DNA of 64,000 nt from GCA-2687025 sp964473525 (GTDB lineage Bacteria > Poribacteria > WGA-4E > GCA-2687025). How positions within the stretch are numbered: the first letter of the stretch is position 1; each line of letters starts with the position of its first letter. The stretch is from the NCBI GenBank assembly GCA_964473525.1, contig CAYYPK010000024.1:34473-98472 (forward strand), given 5' to 3'. The notes under the pieces are model-generated. The model had not been told where the DNA came from. It ran no database searches and saw nothing but the letters and a program-made list of their open reading frames with translations. This document shows positions 11,118 through 19,746 of the stretch, in pieces. The position numbers and the translations under genes are program-made.

Positions 11118-12254
11118 TTAGACGCAGAGCGTGCCGTCGAGTAGGCGCTGCTTCTGCTCCATGTAGTGGCAGAAGTTCGGCCACGAGATGTCGGGTGGGA
11201 ACGTGTGGTCCAGAGCGGGTATGTACCCGCCTGTCTCCATGAGCGGAGCGAGTTCATGGAGGGCTCGGTCAATTGCGGCAGGCCCTTGCGCGATGTCGCG
11301 CTTGTCTACCCCGCCCCAGATGCGCAGGTCCGACCCATACTGGGCCTTGATGCGCACCGGGTCCATGTCCGCCGCGCGCTCAAACGGCCAGTGGACGTCC
11401 ACGCCCATCTCCAGGAACTGCGGTATGAGCGTTTCCGTGTTCCCGTCGCTGTCGAGGCTGACGTAGCGCACGCCGTGCCGCTTGAGGTGGTCGATGGCGC
11501 GGCGGTAGTGAGGGAACACGAGCTCACGGAAGCTGCGAGGACTCATGAGCGGCCCGGTCTTGAACGCCATGTCCTCGAAGAAGTTGAAGTAGTCGAAGTC
11601 CACTTCCTCGACGATGGGCGTCGTCACCTCAATGACGAAATCCGCGATGAACTCGAACGTCTCCTCGCAGAGGGCAGGATCGTCGTGGATGGCGAGGCAC
11701 AGGTTCTCGGTGCCCATCCACGCCCTGGCAACGCCGTAGAAGCCCGTGCAGCAGTTCCGCCCCAGCACGAGGACATGGTCGCGTTCGTTCCAGCCGGCGA
11801 TGGACTCGCGCCAGTTCCGCGGATAGCGATTCATGTCGCCTGGGTCGTACCGCTTCTTCAGGTCGCGGAGGTCGGCGACAGTCTCAACTGGGAAGCGCAG
11901 ATACTGGTCCATGGACGATCGCCCACCGCGCACGGTCCCTTCGACGAGCGCCTTTCGCACGATGCCGGAGCCGTCCTGCACGACCTCGTAGCGATCGGTC
12001 TTCTCCAGCACGCGATGCTCGAACGGCGGCGCCATACCCATGTGCACCGGCACGAATTCGCGGACGTCCAGACCGACGGTGTTCTCGCGTCCCGCGTCGA
12101 CGCCAGAGAACCAATCACCGAGCAGTTTGTCGTCCGGCATGCCCTCGGACAGCCAGCGGTCCTGCGTCTGCGGCCAGATGCCGAGCTCCCAGCTAGGCGC
12201 TCGGTTAGCGGGCGCGTGGTCCATCACCGCCAGGAACTGCTCACGCGATGTCAT
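11118..12254 (-). CDS. uroporphyrinogen decarboxylase (URO-D) family protein
   Basis: A 378-residue member of the URO-D / methylcobamide:CoM methyltransferase-like superfamily. The sequence TSREQFLAVMDH at the N-terminus, DLRIWGGVDKR and ALDHTFPPDISWPNF towards the C-terminus are typical of the divergent family abundant in environmental lineages, which are probably not heme enzymes. Of two in-frame ATGs (12266 and 12254) I prefer 12254 because GGAG lies 6 nt upstream. No heme genes are nearby. The gene follows two exported-protein genes by 22 nt. Role unknown; a corrinoid methyltransferase or related function is possible. Confidence 0.82.
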   Translation of the reverse strand: MTSREQFLAVMDHAPANRAPSWELGIWPQTQDRWLSEGMPDDKLLGDWFSGVDAGRENTVGLDVREFVPVHMGMAPPFEHRVLEKTDRYEVVQDGSGIVRKALVEGTVRGGRSSMDQYLRFPVETVADLRDLKKRYDPGDMNRYPRNWRESIAGWNERDHVLVLGRNCCTGFYGVARAWMGTENLCLAIHDDPALCEETFEFIADFVIEVTTPIVEEVDFDYFNFFEDMAFKTGPLMSPRSFRELVFPHYRRAIDHLKRHGVRYVSLDSDGNTETLIPQFLEMGVDVHWPFERAADMDPVRIKAQYGSDLRIWGGVDKRDIAQGPAAIDRALHELAPLMETGGYIPALDHTFPPDISWPNFCHYMEQKQRLLDGTLCV

Positions 12255-12276
12255 GCCCGTCTCCATCAGCAGCGCG

Positions 12277-13005
12277 CTACCGCCTGAGTTCCGCCCACGA
12301 CGTGGTCAGCTTGGCACGCGAATCGACGGCCAGCGCCATGTCGTCCTCTGTCTCGCCGATGACGAGGTTGTCGATGTAGATGAGGCCGTAGAGCGCGAAC
12401 GGCCCAGCGTCTAGGTCGCCCTGCGTGCCCTCGAAGAGAGGATCCGTGGAACCGAAATCCGCGCGCTCGTCGGGCGTCCCGATGTGGGCGGCGAAGGTGT
12501 CACCCTCGATGGTGAGACGGAAGCTGTACCACGTCTCAGCGTCTGTGGCGTACTGACCGGTGTTGATGCGGTTCCAGCCGCCCGCCTGATGCCAGAGGTC
12601 GAAGTTCCCCGCCTCGCCCGCGGAGCGACGGTCGAACAGGTAGAAGTTCGTGTCGTCCACGTAGCGGAACAGCGTCCCCATGTAGAAGTCGACCGGAAAT
12701 AGGGCGTCGTATTCGACGATGTAGTCCGTCCACGCCGCGCCGCCAACGCCGTAGACAGAGCCGCCGACATCGTGACGCGAGGCGTCGTGCGCGAGGTCGG
12801 ACGACGACAGCACGCGGTTCCCCGCGTCGAGCGGATCCTCGACAACAGACGCGGTCGTGGTCCCGTCCCACAACTTTTCCCACTTCGCCGGCAGGGCGCC
12901 AACGGCCGTGTCCTCAAAGTCGCTGCCGTACAGCTGCGCAGCCTGCCCTGCAAACGGGGCGTATAGAACTGCCGCGCACGCCGCCACAAACATCCAACGT
13001 CTCAT
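12277..13005 (-). CDS. exported concanavalin-like (LamG-type) protein, copy 2
   Basis: A 242-residue exported protein of unknown function. A signal peptide (MRRWMFVAACAAVLY to AQAA, about 22 residues) is followed by an all-beta domain rich in aromatic and acidic residues, such as GTLFRYVDDTNFYLFDRR. This pattern fits a jelly-roll, LamG-like or DUF1080-like sugar-binding fold. It is a close paralogue of the next gene (13033-13821): both share LAHDASRHDVGGS, YDALFPVDFYMG, GPFALYGLIYIDNL and a C-terminal KL-x-T-x-W-A-x-LRR tail. The SD AGGAGAGGGAG precedes the ATG. The fold assignment is by appearance only. Confidence 0.8.
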   Translation of the reverse strand: MRRWMFVAACAAVLYAPFAGQAAQLYGSDFEDTAVGALPAKWEKLWDGTTTASVVEDPLDAGNRVLSSSDLAHDASRHDVGGSVYGVGGAAWTDYIVEYDALFPVDFYMGTLFRYVDDTNFYLFDRRSAGEAGNFDLWHQAGGWNRINTGQYATDAETWYSFRLTIEGDTFAAHIGTPDERADFGSTDPLFEGTQGDLDAGPFALYGLIYIDNLVIGETEDDMALAVDSRAKLTTSWAELRR

Positions 13006-13032
13006 GACTGCTCCCTCTCCTCTGGGTTCTGT

Positions 13033-13821
13033 CTACCGTCGCAGGGACGCCCATGTCGTCGCGAGTTTGCCGGCGGGTTCCACGGCCGCCTCCACGTCCG
13101 TCGTCGTCTCACCGACGATGAGGTTGTCGATGTAGATGAGGCCATAGAGCGCGAACGGGCCGCTGGTCAGACTAGCGTCCGACCCAACTGCGAACGGTAC
13201 GGCGTTGGAGAAGTCCGGTGGCGTGGCGCCTGGGAAAGCAGATCCGCCCACCGAGGAGGCGCCGGAGGCGATGAATGCCACAGGTTCGTGCCATCCCGCG
13301 TAGGCTTCGAAGCTGTCGCCTTGGACGGACACTCGAAAGCGGTACCATTCCATCGGCTGCGCGTCGAATTGACCTGTCCCCAGTCGATTCCAGCCGTCGG
13401 CCTGATGCCAGAAGTCGAAGTTCCCCGCCTCGCCTCCTGAGCGGCGGTCGAACAGGTAGAAGTTCGTATCGTCGTTGTAGCGGAACAGGACGCCCATGTA
13501 GAAGTCGACTGGGAACAGGGCGTCGTACTGGACGACGTAGTCCGTCCACGTCTCGTCGCCCACGCCGAAGATGGAGCCGCCCACGTCGTGGCGCGACGCG
13601 TCGTGCGCAAGGTCGGAGGACGCCAACACCTGGTTCCCGCCGAACACCGGGTCGTCAATCACTGTAGCCTGGCTCGCGCCATCCCACAGCTTCGTCCAGC
13701 CCGCAGGCAGCGAGCCCAGCGCCTCGCCCTCGAAGTTGTTCACGTAGAGGAGCTCAGCCTGTGCGGACACCACCAACGCAAGCGCGCTCGCAGCCACGAC
13801 ACCAAGCAGATAGCGATGCAT
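13033..13821 (-). CDS. exported concanavalin-like (LamG-type) protein, copy 1
   Basis: A 262-residue exported protein, paralogous to 12277-13005 and 27 nt upstream of it on the same strand. The signal peptide (about residues 1-22, ending SAQA) precedes the conserved jelly-roll-like domain with LFRYNDDTNFYLFDRR. Compared with its neighbour it carries an extra loop of roughly 20 residues around SSVGGSAFPGATPPDF, just before GPFALYGLIYIDNL. It ends KLATTWASLRR, matching the neighbour's KLTTSWAELRR. The SD AGGAG is 9 nt upstream of the ATG. The pair looks like a tandem duplication that has since diverged. Confidence 0.8.
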   Translation of the reverse strand: MHRYLLGVVAASALALVVSAQAELLYVNNFEGEALGSLPAGWTKLWDGASQATVIDDPVFGGNQVLASSDLAHDASRHDVGGSIFGVGDETWTDYVVQYDALFPVDFYMGVLFRYNDDTNFYLFDRRSGGEAGNFDFWHQADGWNRLGTGQFDAQPMEWYRFRVSVQGDSFEAYAGWHEPVAFIASGASSVGGSAFPGATPPDFSNAVPFAVGSDASLTSGPFALYGLIYIDNLIVGETTTDVEAAVEPAGKLATTWASLRR

Positions 13822-14031
13822 CAGATGCTCTCCTAGCGACCCATCCGGTTCTTCGGCGCCAGTCCGCTACCGAAGACGGACACGACTCGACCTCGGCACG
13901 GGCACAGTAGGGTAATAGCCTGCCGCAGAACCCCGGTCAATGCCCCCGGCGAGCGCTGACAGTGGGCAGACCACGCGTGCAGAGCAGTTGGGATGCCCGC
14001 ATGCGTGCGGATACGTCGCCTGTGTGGGAGG

Positions 14032-14511
14032 CTACCCGCGCTTCTTCTTGGCGGCGGGCTTGGGAGGTCCGAACGGCGCGGCGAACTGATGGATCAGTTC
14101 CGTGCGATCGTAGGTCGAGTACTCGAAGTCCTTCGTCATCGTGAGGCACTCGGTGGGACACGCCTCGACGCAGAGACCGCAGAAGCAGCAGAGCGACATA
14201 TCGATGTCGAACAGAGAGGCGTTGCGGCGGATCGGCACGCCCTTGGACGTGTTCGAGAAGATCATGCCCTTCGGGGCTTCTTCGTAGTCGATGTGGATGC
14301 AGTCGACTGGGCAGTCGTTGGCGCAGGCGAGGCAAACGACGCAGTCAGCCATTTCGTTGTGCAGGCGGTTGCGGGAGCCCTCGGGTATGTCCGGGTGATT
14401 CTCCGGATATTCCTTCGTCACGGCGGGAGTGAAGAACTCACTCATGGTGATGCGCATGCCCAGCATCGTCGTCCATACCGTGCCGTAGACGTTTCGGAGA
14501 TACTGCCTCAT
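14032..14511 (-). CDS. nuoI: NADH-quinone oxidoreductase subunit I-like 2x[4Fe-4S] protein
   Basis: A complex I-type ferredoxin subunit that carries electrons between clusters N6a and N6b. The 159-residue protein starts at the ATG at 14511 (MRQYLRNVYGT), preceded by AGGAAAGG. The first cluster cysteines are 57, 60, 63 and 67 (CVVCLACANDCP); the second set is 108, 111, 114 and 118 (CCFCGLCVEACP). The family signature SLFDIDMSLC lies between them. The C-terminus is a basic KPAAKKKRG tail. No other nuo gene lies in the window, so it is either a detached subunit gene or part of a dispersed complex. Confidence 0.85.
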   Translation of the reverse strand: MRQYLRNVYGTVWTTMLGMRITMSEFFTPAVTKEYPENHPDIPEGSRNRLHNEMADCVVCLACANDCPVDCIHIDYEEAPKGMIFSNTSKGVPIRRNASLFDIDMSLCCFCGLCVEACPTECLTMTKDFEYSTYDRTELIHQFAAPFGPPKPAAKKKRG

Positions 14512-14681
14512 CCCGTACCTTTCCTGGGCCGCATGACGCGTCTCGCAGAAATCATATCCGATGCCGGTGGCCGTGTCTGCCTGTAGTGCGTCGTCGGGTA
14601 CGTTCTGCAATAGTTGGTGGGCCTGGCGCCGCGCGGGCCGCTACCCGAGCGCCGCGAGCACACACGGTAGAACTCCACGGG

Positions 14682-14710
14682 TTGACGGCTCACAGGGCCG
14701 CCGGTAAACT
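14682..14710 (+). promoter_or_regulatory. sigma70-type promoter for rpmG
   Basis: TTGACG (14682-14687), a 17-nt spacer and TAAACT (14705-14710) match the -35/-10 consensus well and lie about 55 nt before the rpmG start. The expected transcription start is near 14717. It is one of the best promoter-like matches I found. Confidence 0.65.
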
Positions 14711-14765
14711 TCATGAGGTTGCCCGATCTGGCCGAATCGCCTGTTTACCGCTAGGAACTGGACCC

Positions 14766-14912
14766 ATGCGCGAGATCATCCACCTCGTTTCCGAGGACGG
14801 CAAGTCCCGATACGTTATGAAGAAGAACCGCCGCGACAACCAGGAGCGGTTGGAACTCAAGAAGTACTCCAAGCACGAGCGTAAGCACGTACTCCATCGC
14901 GAACGCCGATAG
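14766..14912 (+). CDS. rpmG: 50S ribosomal protein L33
   Basis: A 48-residue small ribosomal protein of the large subunit. MREIIHLVSEDG at the N-terminus and ERLELKKYSKHERKHVLHRE match L33 closely. It has none of the four zinc-ribbon cysteines, so it is the cysteine-free (C-minus) form, which does not need zinc. The start is the ATG at 14766; the open frame upstream of it is not coding. A consensus-like promoter lies about 55 nt upstream and moaB begins 22 nt downstream. Confidence 0.92.
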   Translation: MREIIHLVSEDGKSRYVMKKNRRDNQERLELKKYSKHERKHVLHRERR

Positions 14913-14934
14913 CGACTACCGGCGGGACACACCG

Positions 14935-15441
14935 ATGGGCTACACGGAGCACAAGGAGGCCTCGGAGGGTCGTGTCGTCGCATGCGCGGTAATCACCGTG
15001 AGCGACACGCGCACCGAGGCTACCGATAAGAGCGGCGCGTATCTGCGCGAAACGCTGGAAGCCAACGGGCATAAGGTCGTCCACTACGAGATCCTCAAGG
15101 ACGAGCCCGACCAGATTCAGGACTGCCTCGACCGAGTCCTCGGCCACGACGAGCCGCACGCCGTCATCTTCACCGGCGGCACGGGCATCGCCAAGCGCGA
15201 CACTACCTTTGACATTGTAAGCGCTACCCTCGAGAAGACGCTTCCTGGGTTCGGCGAGATATTCCGATACCTCAGCTACGAGGAGATCGGCGCCGGGGCG
15301 ATCATGTCGCGCGCGACGGCAGGGGTGGCGAAGAACACCATCGTGTTCTCGATACCCGGTTCTCGAAACGCCGTCGGCCTGGCTACCGAGAAGCTCATCC
15401 TCAAAGAGCTCTCCCACCTCGTCTGGGAAGTCGCCCGCTAG
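14935..15441 (+). CDS. moaB: molybdenum cofactor biosynthesis protein B
   Basis: A MoaB/MogA-type protein, 168 residues, which binds molybdopterin and adenylates it during molybdenum cofactor synthesis. Typical motifs are AVITVSDTRTEATDKSG near the N-terminus, VIFTGGTGIAKRD (the GGTG loop) in the middle and FSIPGSRNAVGLATEKLI near the end. The length fits the single-domain family. It follows rpmG closely and probably shares its promoter. The molybdenum hydroxylase operon at 34.9-38.6 kb is a likely consumer of the cofactor. Confidence 0.92.
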   Translation: MGYTEHKEASEGRVVACAVITVSDTRTEATDKSGAYLRETLEANGHKVVHYEILKDEPDQIQDCLDRVLGHDEPHAVIFTGGTGIAKRDTTFDIVSATLEKTLPGFGEIFRYLSYEEIGAGAIMSRATAGVAKNTIVFSIPGSRNAVGLATEKLILKELSHLVWEVAR

Positions 15442-15486
15442 CGCATCGCCATAGCGAACACGCACCCAACATCGAGCATCATCCGC

Positions 15487-17427
15487 ATGAAGCACGCCAC
15501 GGATCGTCGTATCACCGGCGTGACATGGCGGGCGATCGTCCTGGGCGCGATTCTCTGCGTGCCCAACGTGTTCTGGGTGCTCGAAGTCGAGGGCATGTGG
15601 CACTCCGGCCACCCCACGACCATCTCCCTCTTCTGGAACGTCGTCCTCAACGTCTTCATCCTTATCCTGATCAACCTGGGTCTGAAGCGGTTCAGGCCTG
15701 GATGGGCGATGACGCAGGGCGAGCTCATCACGATATACGTGATGCTCTCCGTCGCCTCAGGCCTCGCGGGCCACGACACGCTTGCCCTGACGATCCCCGC
15801 GATACCACACGCGTTCCACTTCGCCACGGCTGAGAACCAGTGGCAAGAGCTGTTCTTCCGGTACATCCCCCAGCACCTCGTGGTCTACGACCCCGAGGAG
15901 ACGATCCTCAAGGGGTTCTACGAGGGGGACGCGCTGGACGAGTTCTACACGTGGCGCGTGTTCCAGCCCTGGTTACGGCTGACGCTTTGGTGGAGCAGCC
16001 TGATCCTCGCTCTTGGGTTGGTGATGGCCACCATCAACATCTTCGTGCGCAAGCAGTGGACGGAGCATGAGAAGCTCGCCTATCCGATCATCCAGTTGCC
16101 GATGGCCATCACGGAAGGTGGCGGGACGTCGAGCTTCTTCCGCAACCGGGCGCTCTGGATAGGATTCGGCGCCGCCGCCGCGCTCGACATCCTCAACGGT
16201 CTCAACGCGCTCTTTCCGTACGTGCCGGGATTCGCCGTCCGCCACAACCTGCGGCAATTCAGCTTCACGGAGCGGCCGTGGAACGCGATGGGCACGATCC
16301 CCGTGCCTCTGTACCCATTCGTGATTGGTCTGGGATATCTGCTCCCTCTCGACCTGTCCTTCTCAATGTGGTTCTTCTATCTGTTCGCCCGCTTCCAGCA
16401 GGTCTTCGTCGCGGCGAGCGGTCTGCGCATGCCAGGCGCCCCGTTCCTGAGTGAACAGTCCATTGGCGGATGGATGGCGGTGTTCTTCGCCGCCGTGTGG
16501 GCGACGCGCGGTCATCTGCGGAGCGTGATAGCGCACCTGCTCGGTGGTAAGCAGATGGACGACTCCGGGGAGCCAGTACGCTACCGCACGGCGGCGGTCG
16601 TCATGCTCGTTTCCTTCGGCTACATCGTCTACTTCTGCCTGCACGCTGGGATGACGCTGCCGATCATCCTGCCATTCATGGGGTTCTTCTTTGCGCTGTC
16701 CATCGGCATCACCCGGGTGCGCGCGGAGTTCGGCCCGCCGGCGCACGAGATGGCAGGGATGGTGAACGGCCAACAGTTCCTGATAAACATCCTCGGCACC
16801 CGGGGATTCGGGTTCGAGAACCTGGGCGTCGTCCCGTTCTTCTGGTTCTTCAGCGGGCGCGGCTACCGCGAGCACATCATGCCCCATCAGCTAGAGGGCC
16901 TGAAGATGGCGGAGCGGGCGCGCATGAATACGAAGCGCCTTCTGTTCGCCATCGGCGTCGCCCTGGTTGTGGGTTCGCTTGGCTCCTGGTGGGCGGGAGT
17001 CAGCGAGATGTACCGCCTGGGGTACGCGCGCGCGCAGCCGTTCGTAGGTCACATTGGTCAGTTTGGCTGGGCGGCTGGGCACTTCCGCAACCCACAAGAC
17101 CCCAACGTCAGCGCATCGGCGGCGATGGCGGGCGGGCTGATGTTCACCTTCATGCTGATGTTCATGCGCATGAAGTTCATGTGGTGGCCTCTTCACCCGG
17201 CCGCGTATGCCATCTCCATGACGAACGGCGTTCAGTACTTCTGGTCGTGTCTCGTTATCAGCACGGTCATCAAGTTCGTCGTACTGAAGTTCGCGGGGAT
17301 GCAGGCCAACCGTAAGGCCACGAGCTTCTTCTTCGGTATCATCTTGGGTGAGTACTGTGTGGGCGCCTTCTGGAGCGCGTTGAGCGTGATCCTGCAAACG
17401 CGCACATACGATTTCGCCCCTGGCTGA
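15487..17427 (+). CDS. large polytopic membrane protein (DUF6785/DUF6784-like)
   Basis: A 646-residue inner-membrane protein with about a dozen hydrophobic segments, starting with GVTWRAIVLGAILCVPNVFW. Recognisable features are MTQGELITIYVMLSVASGLAGHD-like helices, LAYPIIQLPMAI after a soluble loop, and RVRAEFGPPAHEMAG late in the sequence. From memory this matches a family of uncharacterised membrane proteins common in Planctomycetes, Armatimonadetes and Poribacteria and annotated DUF6785/DUF6784. It may be a transporter, but no substrate is suggested by motifs. A PorV-like barrel gene follows 21 nt downstream, pointing to an envelope-related operon. Confidence 0.8.
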   Translation: MKHATDRRITGVTWRAIVLGAILCVPNVFWVLEVEGMWHSGHPTTISLFWNVVLNVFILILINLGLKRFRPGWAMTQGELITIYVMLSVASGLAGHDTLALTIPAIPHAFHFATAENQWQELFFRYIPQHLVVYDPEETILKGFYEGDALDEFYTWRVFQPWLRLTLWWSSLILALGLVMATINIFVRKQWTEHEKLAYPIIQLPMAITEGGGTSSFFRNRALWIGFGAAAALDILNGLNALFPYVPGFAVRHNLRQFSFTERPWNAMGTIPVPLYPFVIGLGYLLPLDLSFSMWFFYLFARFQQVFVAASGLRMPGAPFLSEQSIGGWMAVFFAAVWATRGHLRSVIAHLLGGKQMDDSGEPVRYRTAAVVMLVSFGYIVYFCLHAGMTLPIILPFMGFFFALSIGITRVRAEFGPPAHEMAGMVNGQQFLINILGTRGFGFENLGVVPFFWFFSGRGYREHIMPHQLEGLKMAERARMNTKRLLFAIGVALVVGSLGSWWAGVSEMYRLGYARAQPFVGHIGQFGWAAGHFRNPQDPNVSASAAMAGGLMFTFMLMFMRMKFMWWPLHPAAYAISMTNGVQYFWSCLVISTVIKFVVLKFAGMQANRKATSFFFGIILGEYCVGAFWSALSVILQTRTYDFAPG

Positions 17428-17448
17428 CCCACCGCGCGAGGAGTCCGC

Positions 17449-18507
17449 ATGCGCGTCGCCAAAGCAACCGGATGGATCGTGGCGCTGACGTTGCTCGCTG
17501 CCGTCGCGGGGAGCCGCGCGGCAGACGAGGGCTCGTTCGCGCTCGAATTTCTCGGCATGGGAGTGGGAGCGCGCGCGGCGGCGATGGGCAACGCTTACGT
17601 CGCGGTAGCCGAGGACGCCACGGCGGCGTACTGGAACCCAGCCGGGCTCACGGGAGTCGAGCATTACGGCTTCACGACTCAACACGCCGACATGTTCCAG
17701 CAAGGCACGCAGGAATCCGCGCTCATGCGCGGTCTGGCGCAGTACAACTTCATGAACGTCGTCGTGCCGTTCAACCAAGGCAGACTCGGCATCAGCTGGA
17801 TGCGCCTCGGTATTGACGATGTGCCGCGCGTGACCTTCGACGACGTGAACGGAGACGGCATCCTCGGCACCTTCCGCGACCTGAACCAGAACGGCGTGAA
17901 GGACATCGGGGAGCGGTACATAGACACTCCGCAGATCGCCGAGACGTTCACCACCTCTGACAACGCCCTCCTTCTCTCTTACGCGCGCGCTATCACGGAA
18001 CGTGTGTCCGTCGGTGGCACGGCGAAGATCGTGCGGCAGTCCATCATCGCGAATCGGGGCAGCGGCTTCGGCGCCGATCTTGGAGCCATCGTCCGGTTGC
18101 ATGACAACGTTCGCGCGGGACTCGTCGTGCAGGACGCCGTAGGCACGCGCGTCAAGTGGGACACTCCCGGCAGACCAACGTTCTCACGAGGAGCGAACGC
18201 GCGCGCTGGGCTCGCCGTGCGACTGCCCGGAGGCAAGCTCGCTAGCCTGTCGCTCGCCGGAGATGTCGACTTGAACCGCACGGCGCGCCTGACCGACGAC
18301 GCGTCGGAATCTCGACTGCACGCAGGCGCGGAACTGACGCTCCTGCGCACTGTAAGCTTCCGCGCGGGACTGGACGCGGGCGAATTCACAACGGGGGCTG
18401 GCTTCCGCATTCCCGTGCGAGACGTGACCGTCCACGCCGACTACGCATTCATGACGCACCCCGACCTGGGAGACGCGCAGCGACTGTCGCTGACCGGGTC
18501 GTTCTGA
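17449..18507 (+). CDS. PorV/PorQ-type outer-membrane barrel protein
   Basis: A 352-residue outer-membrane protein. The signal peptide (about 24 residues, ending SRA-ADE) is followed by the family signature FLGMGVGARAAAMGNAYVA, then AYWNPAGLTG. Alternating hydrophobic strands continue to a final LSLTGSF with C-terminal phenylalanine, as expected for a Bam substrate. PorV-like proteins in the FCB group serve as outer-membrane shuttle or scaffold components for secreted proteins. An inserted acidic segment around DDVNGDGILGTFRDLNQNG looks like a Ca2+-binding (dockerin/EF-like) loop. It sits 31 nt before the redoxin-TPR gene. Confidence 0.85.
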   Translation: MRVAKATGWIVALTLLAAVAGSRAADEGSFALEFLGMGVGARAAAMGNAYVAVAEDATAAYWNPAGLTGVEHYGFTTQHADMFQQGTQESALMRGLAQYNFMNVVVPFNQGRLGISWMRLGIDDVPRVTFDDVNGDGILGTFRDLNQNGVKDIGERYIDTPQIAETFTTSDNALLLSYARAITERVSVGGTAKIVRQSIIANRGSGFGADLGAIVRLHDNVRAGLVVQDAVGTRVKWDTPGRPTFSRGANARAGLAVRLPGGKLASLSLAGDVDLNRTARLTDDASESRLHAGAELTLLRTVSFRAGLDAGEFTTGAGFRIPVRDVTVHADYAFMTHPDLGDAQRLSLTGSF

Positions 18508-18538
18508 CCGTTCGGCTTTTGGGGAGGGAAGCGCCGCC

Positions 18539-19744
18539 ATGCTGAAGTTACTCGTCGCCCTTGTGGCAGTTGTTGTTGCCTTTGCCGTCGCTCGGCCTGC
18601 TCGCGCGGGAGACGCCCTCTCTATCTCCGTGGGCTCCTGGCGTTTGCAGTTGGACGCGAGTGACGTAGACGGGCGCGCATTTGTGCCTATGGCCCCGATC
18701 GTGGAGGCGTTCGGCGCGAAGCTGGAGACTGTCTCCGACGACATGATCAGCGTGTGCGTCGAGGACGACATCTGCGCTCTCGTCAGAACCGACGGCACGG
18801 ACGACCGCATATCCGGCGCCGACGGCTCGCGACTCGTGGCCCTGTCGGCAATCCCAGAGCTCTTCCGAGCGCACTTCGACTGGGACGACGTGGCCGATTC
18901 CCTAGCGCTGGCTCCCGGCGCCGATCCGTCCACCGCTGCCATTGCGAAGGGCGATCCGATGCCGGAGGTCGTCCTCCCAGACATGGACGGTTCGCCCGTT
19001 GCGCTCTCCGCGTACCGTGGCAAGCGCGTCATCATGTACACGTGGGCGAGTTGGTGAGGATGCCGCGAAAACCTGCCCGGGTGGCAGGAGTTCTACGCAG
19101 CGCGGGACAGTGACGACATCGAAGTGATTGCCGTCGCGATGGACGTGCAGGGAGCGGACCTCGCGCGCCCGTACGTGGACATCGCGCAGGCGGAATATGC
19201 GAACCTCGTAGACGCCGAGAACATCCTCGGCGACCTGATCGGCTTCAAGGCGGTCCCCAACACGATCCTCATCGACGAAGCGGGTCGCTATCAGGGCATG
19301 GTGTCGCCCGACGAGGCGAAGGAGTGGGCGTCGGCGGAGCGATCTGAAGACGCCGTGGCCGCCCCGGCGTCAACCAGCGTGTCCAACGGCGCGGGCCGCA
19401 TCCGCGCGCTGGAAGCGCTCGCGGACTTGCTTCCCAGAGACGCGGCTGCGCAGTCCGCGCTCGCGGAGGGGTACCACGCCGCGGGTAGGGACGAGGAGGC
19501 CGAGGCCGCCTACCGCCTCGCGCTGACTCTGGGCGCCGCGGACGCCCCGACGCACTTCCGCTACGGCAGGTTGCTACTCTCTCAAGGACGCACGGAGGAA
19601 GGCGTGGCGAGCCTCAAGCGCGCCCTCGCCGTGGACCCGGGCAACTACGTCATCAGGAAGCAGATATGGGCGGTCGAAAACCCCGACCGCTTCTACGACG
19701 GCGGCATCGACTGGGACTGGCAGAAGCAGCAGCCGACCCGCTGA
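18539..19744 (+). CDS. exported redoxin-TPR protein with in-frame UGA (candidate selenoprotein)
   Basis: A 401-residue exported thiol-redox protein if the UGA at 19055-19057 is read as selenocysteine. Order of parts: signal peptide (1-23); a copper-amine-oxidase-N-like/stalk domain (about 25-120); a TlpA/redoxin domain (about 140-275); and tetratricopeptide repeats (about 285-375) ending in DWDWQKQQ. The frame before the UGA ends TWASW and the same frame continues GCRENLPGWQEFY. So U173-G174-C175 replaces the usual redox Cys, and the downstream cis-Pro region KAVPNTILID is intact. No frameshift is needed. A SECIS-like hairpin follows the UGA. The SD GGGGAGGG precedes the start. Alternatives are a nonsense mutation or a one-base sequencing error in a Cys codon; conservation after the UGA argues against an old pseudogene. 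Confidence 0.8.
19065..19098 (+). promoter_or_regulatory. bacterial SECIS-like hairpin after in-frame UGA
   Basis: A perfect 6-bp upper stem, CCTGCC (19072-19077) with GGCAGG (19083-19088), closes a 5-nt loop CGGGT. A lower GCG/CGC helix (19065-19067 with 19096-19098) lies below an internal loop. The loop guanine at 19079 is the second loop base and lies about 21 nt after the UGA. This fits the general bacterial SECIS rules as I remember them (a G in the first two loop positions, roughly 16-37 nt from the UGA). It would bind SelB and direct Sec insertion. Confidence 0.6.
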
Positions 19745-19746
19745 CG

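Noticed and set aside
10993..11184. A 63-codon minus-strand ORF ending WLRTRFCREVMASGRPY.
   Set aside because: It mostly overlaps the end of the URO-D-like gene, has no ribosome site at a sensible start and matches nothing I know.
19055..19057. TGA as a general sense codon (genetic code 4 or 25).
   Set aside because: TGA is used as a normal stop elsewhere, for example for hsdM, hsdS and the DUF5655-like gene, so a code change does not explain the single in-frame UGA.
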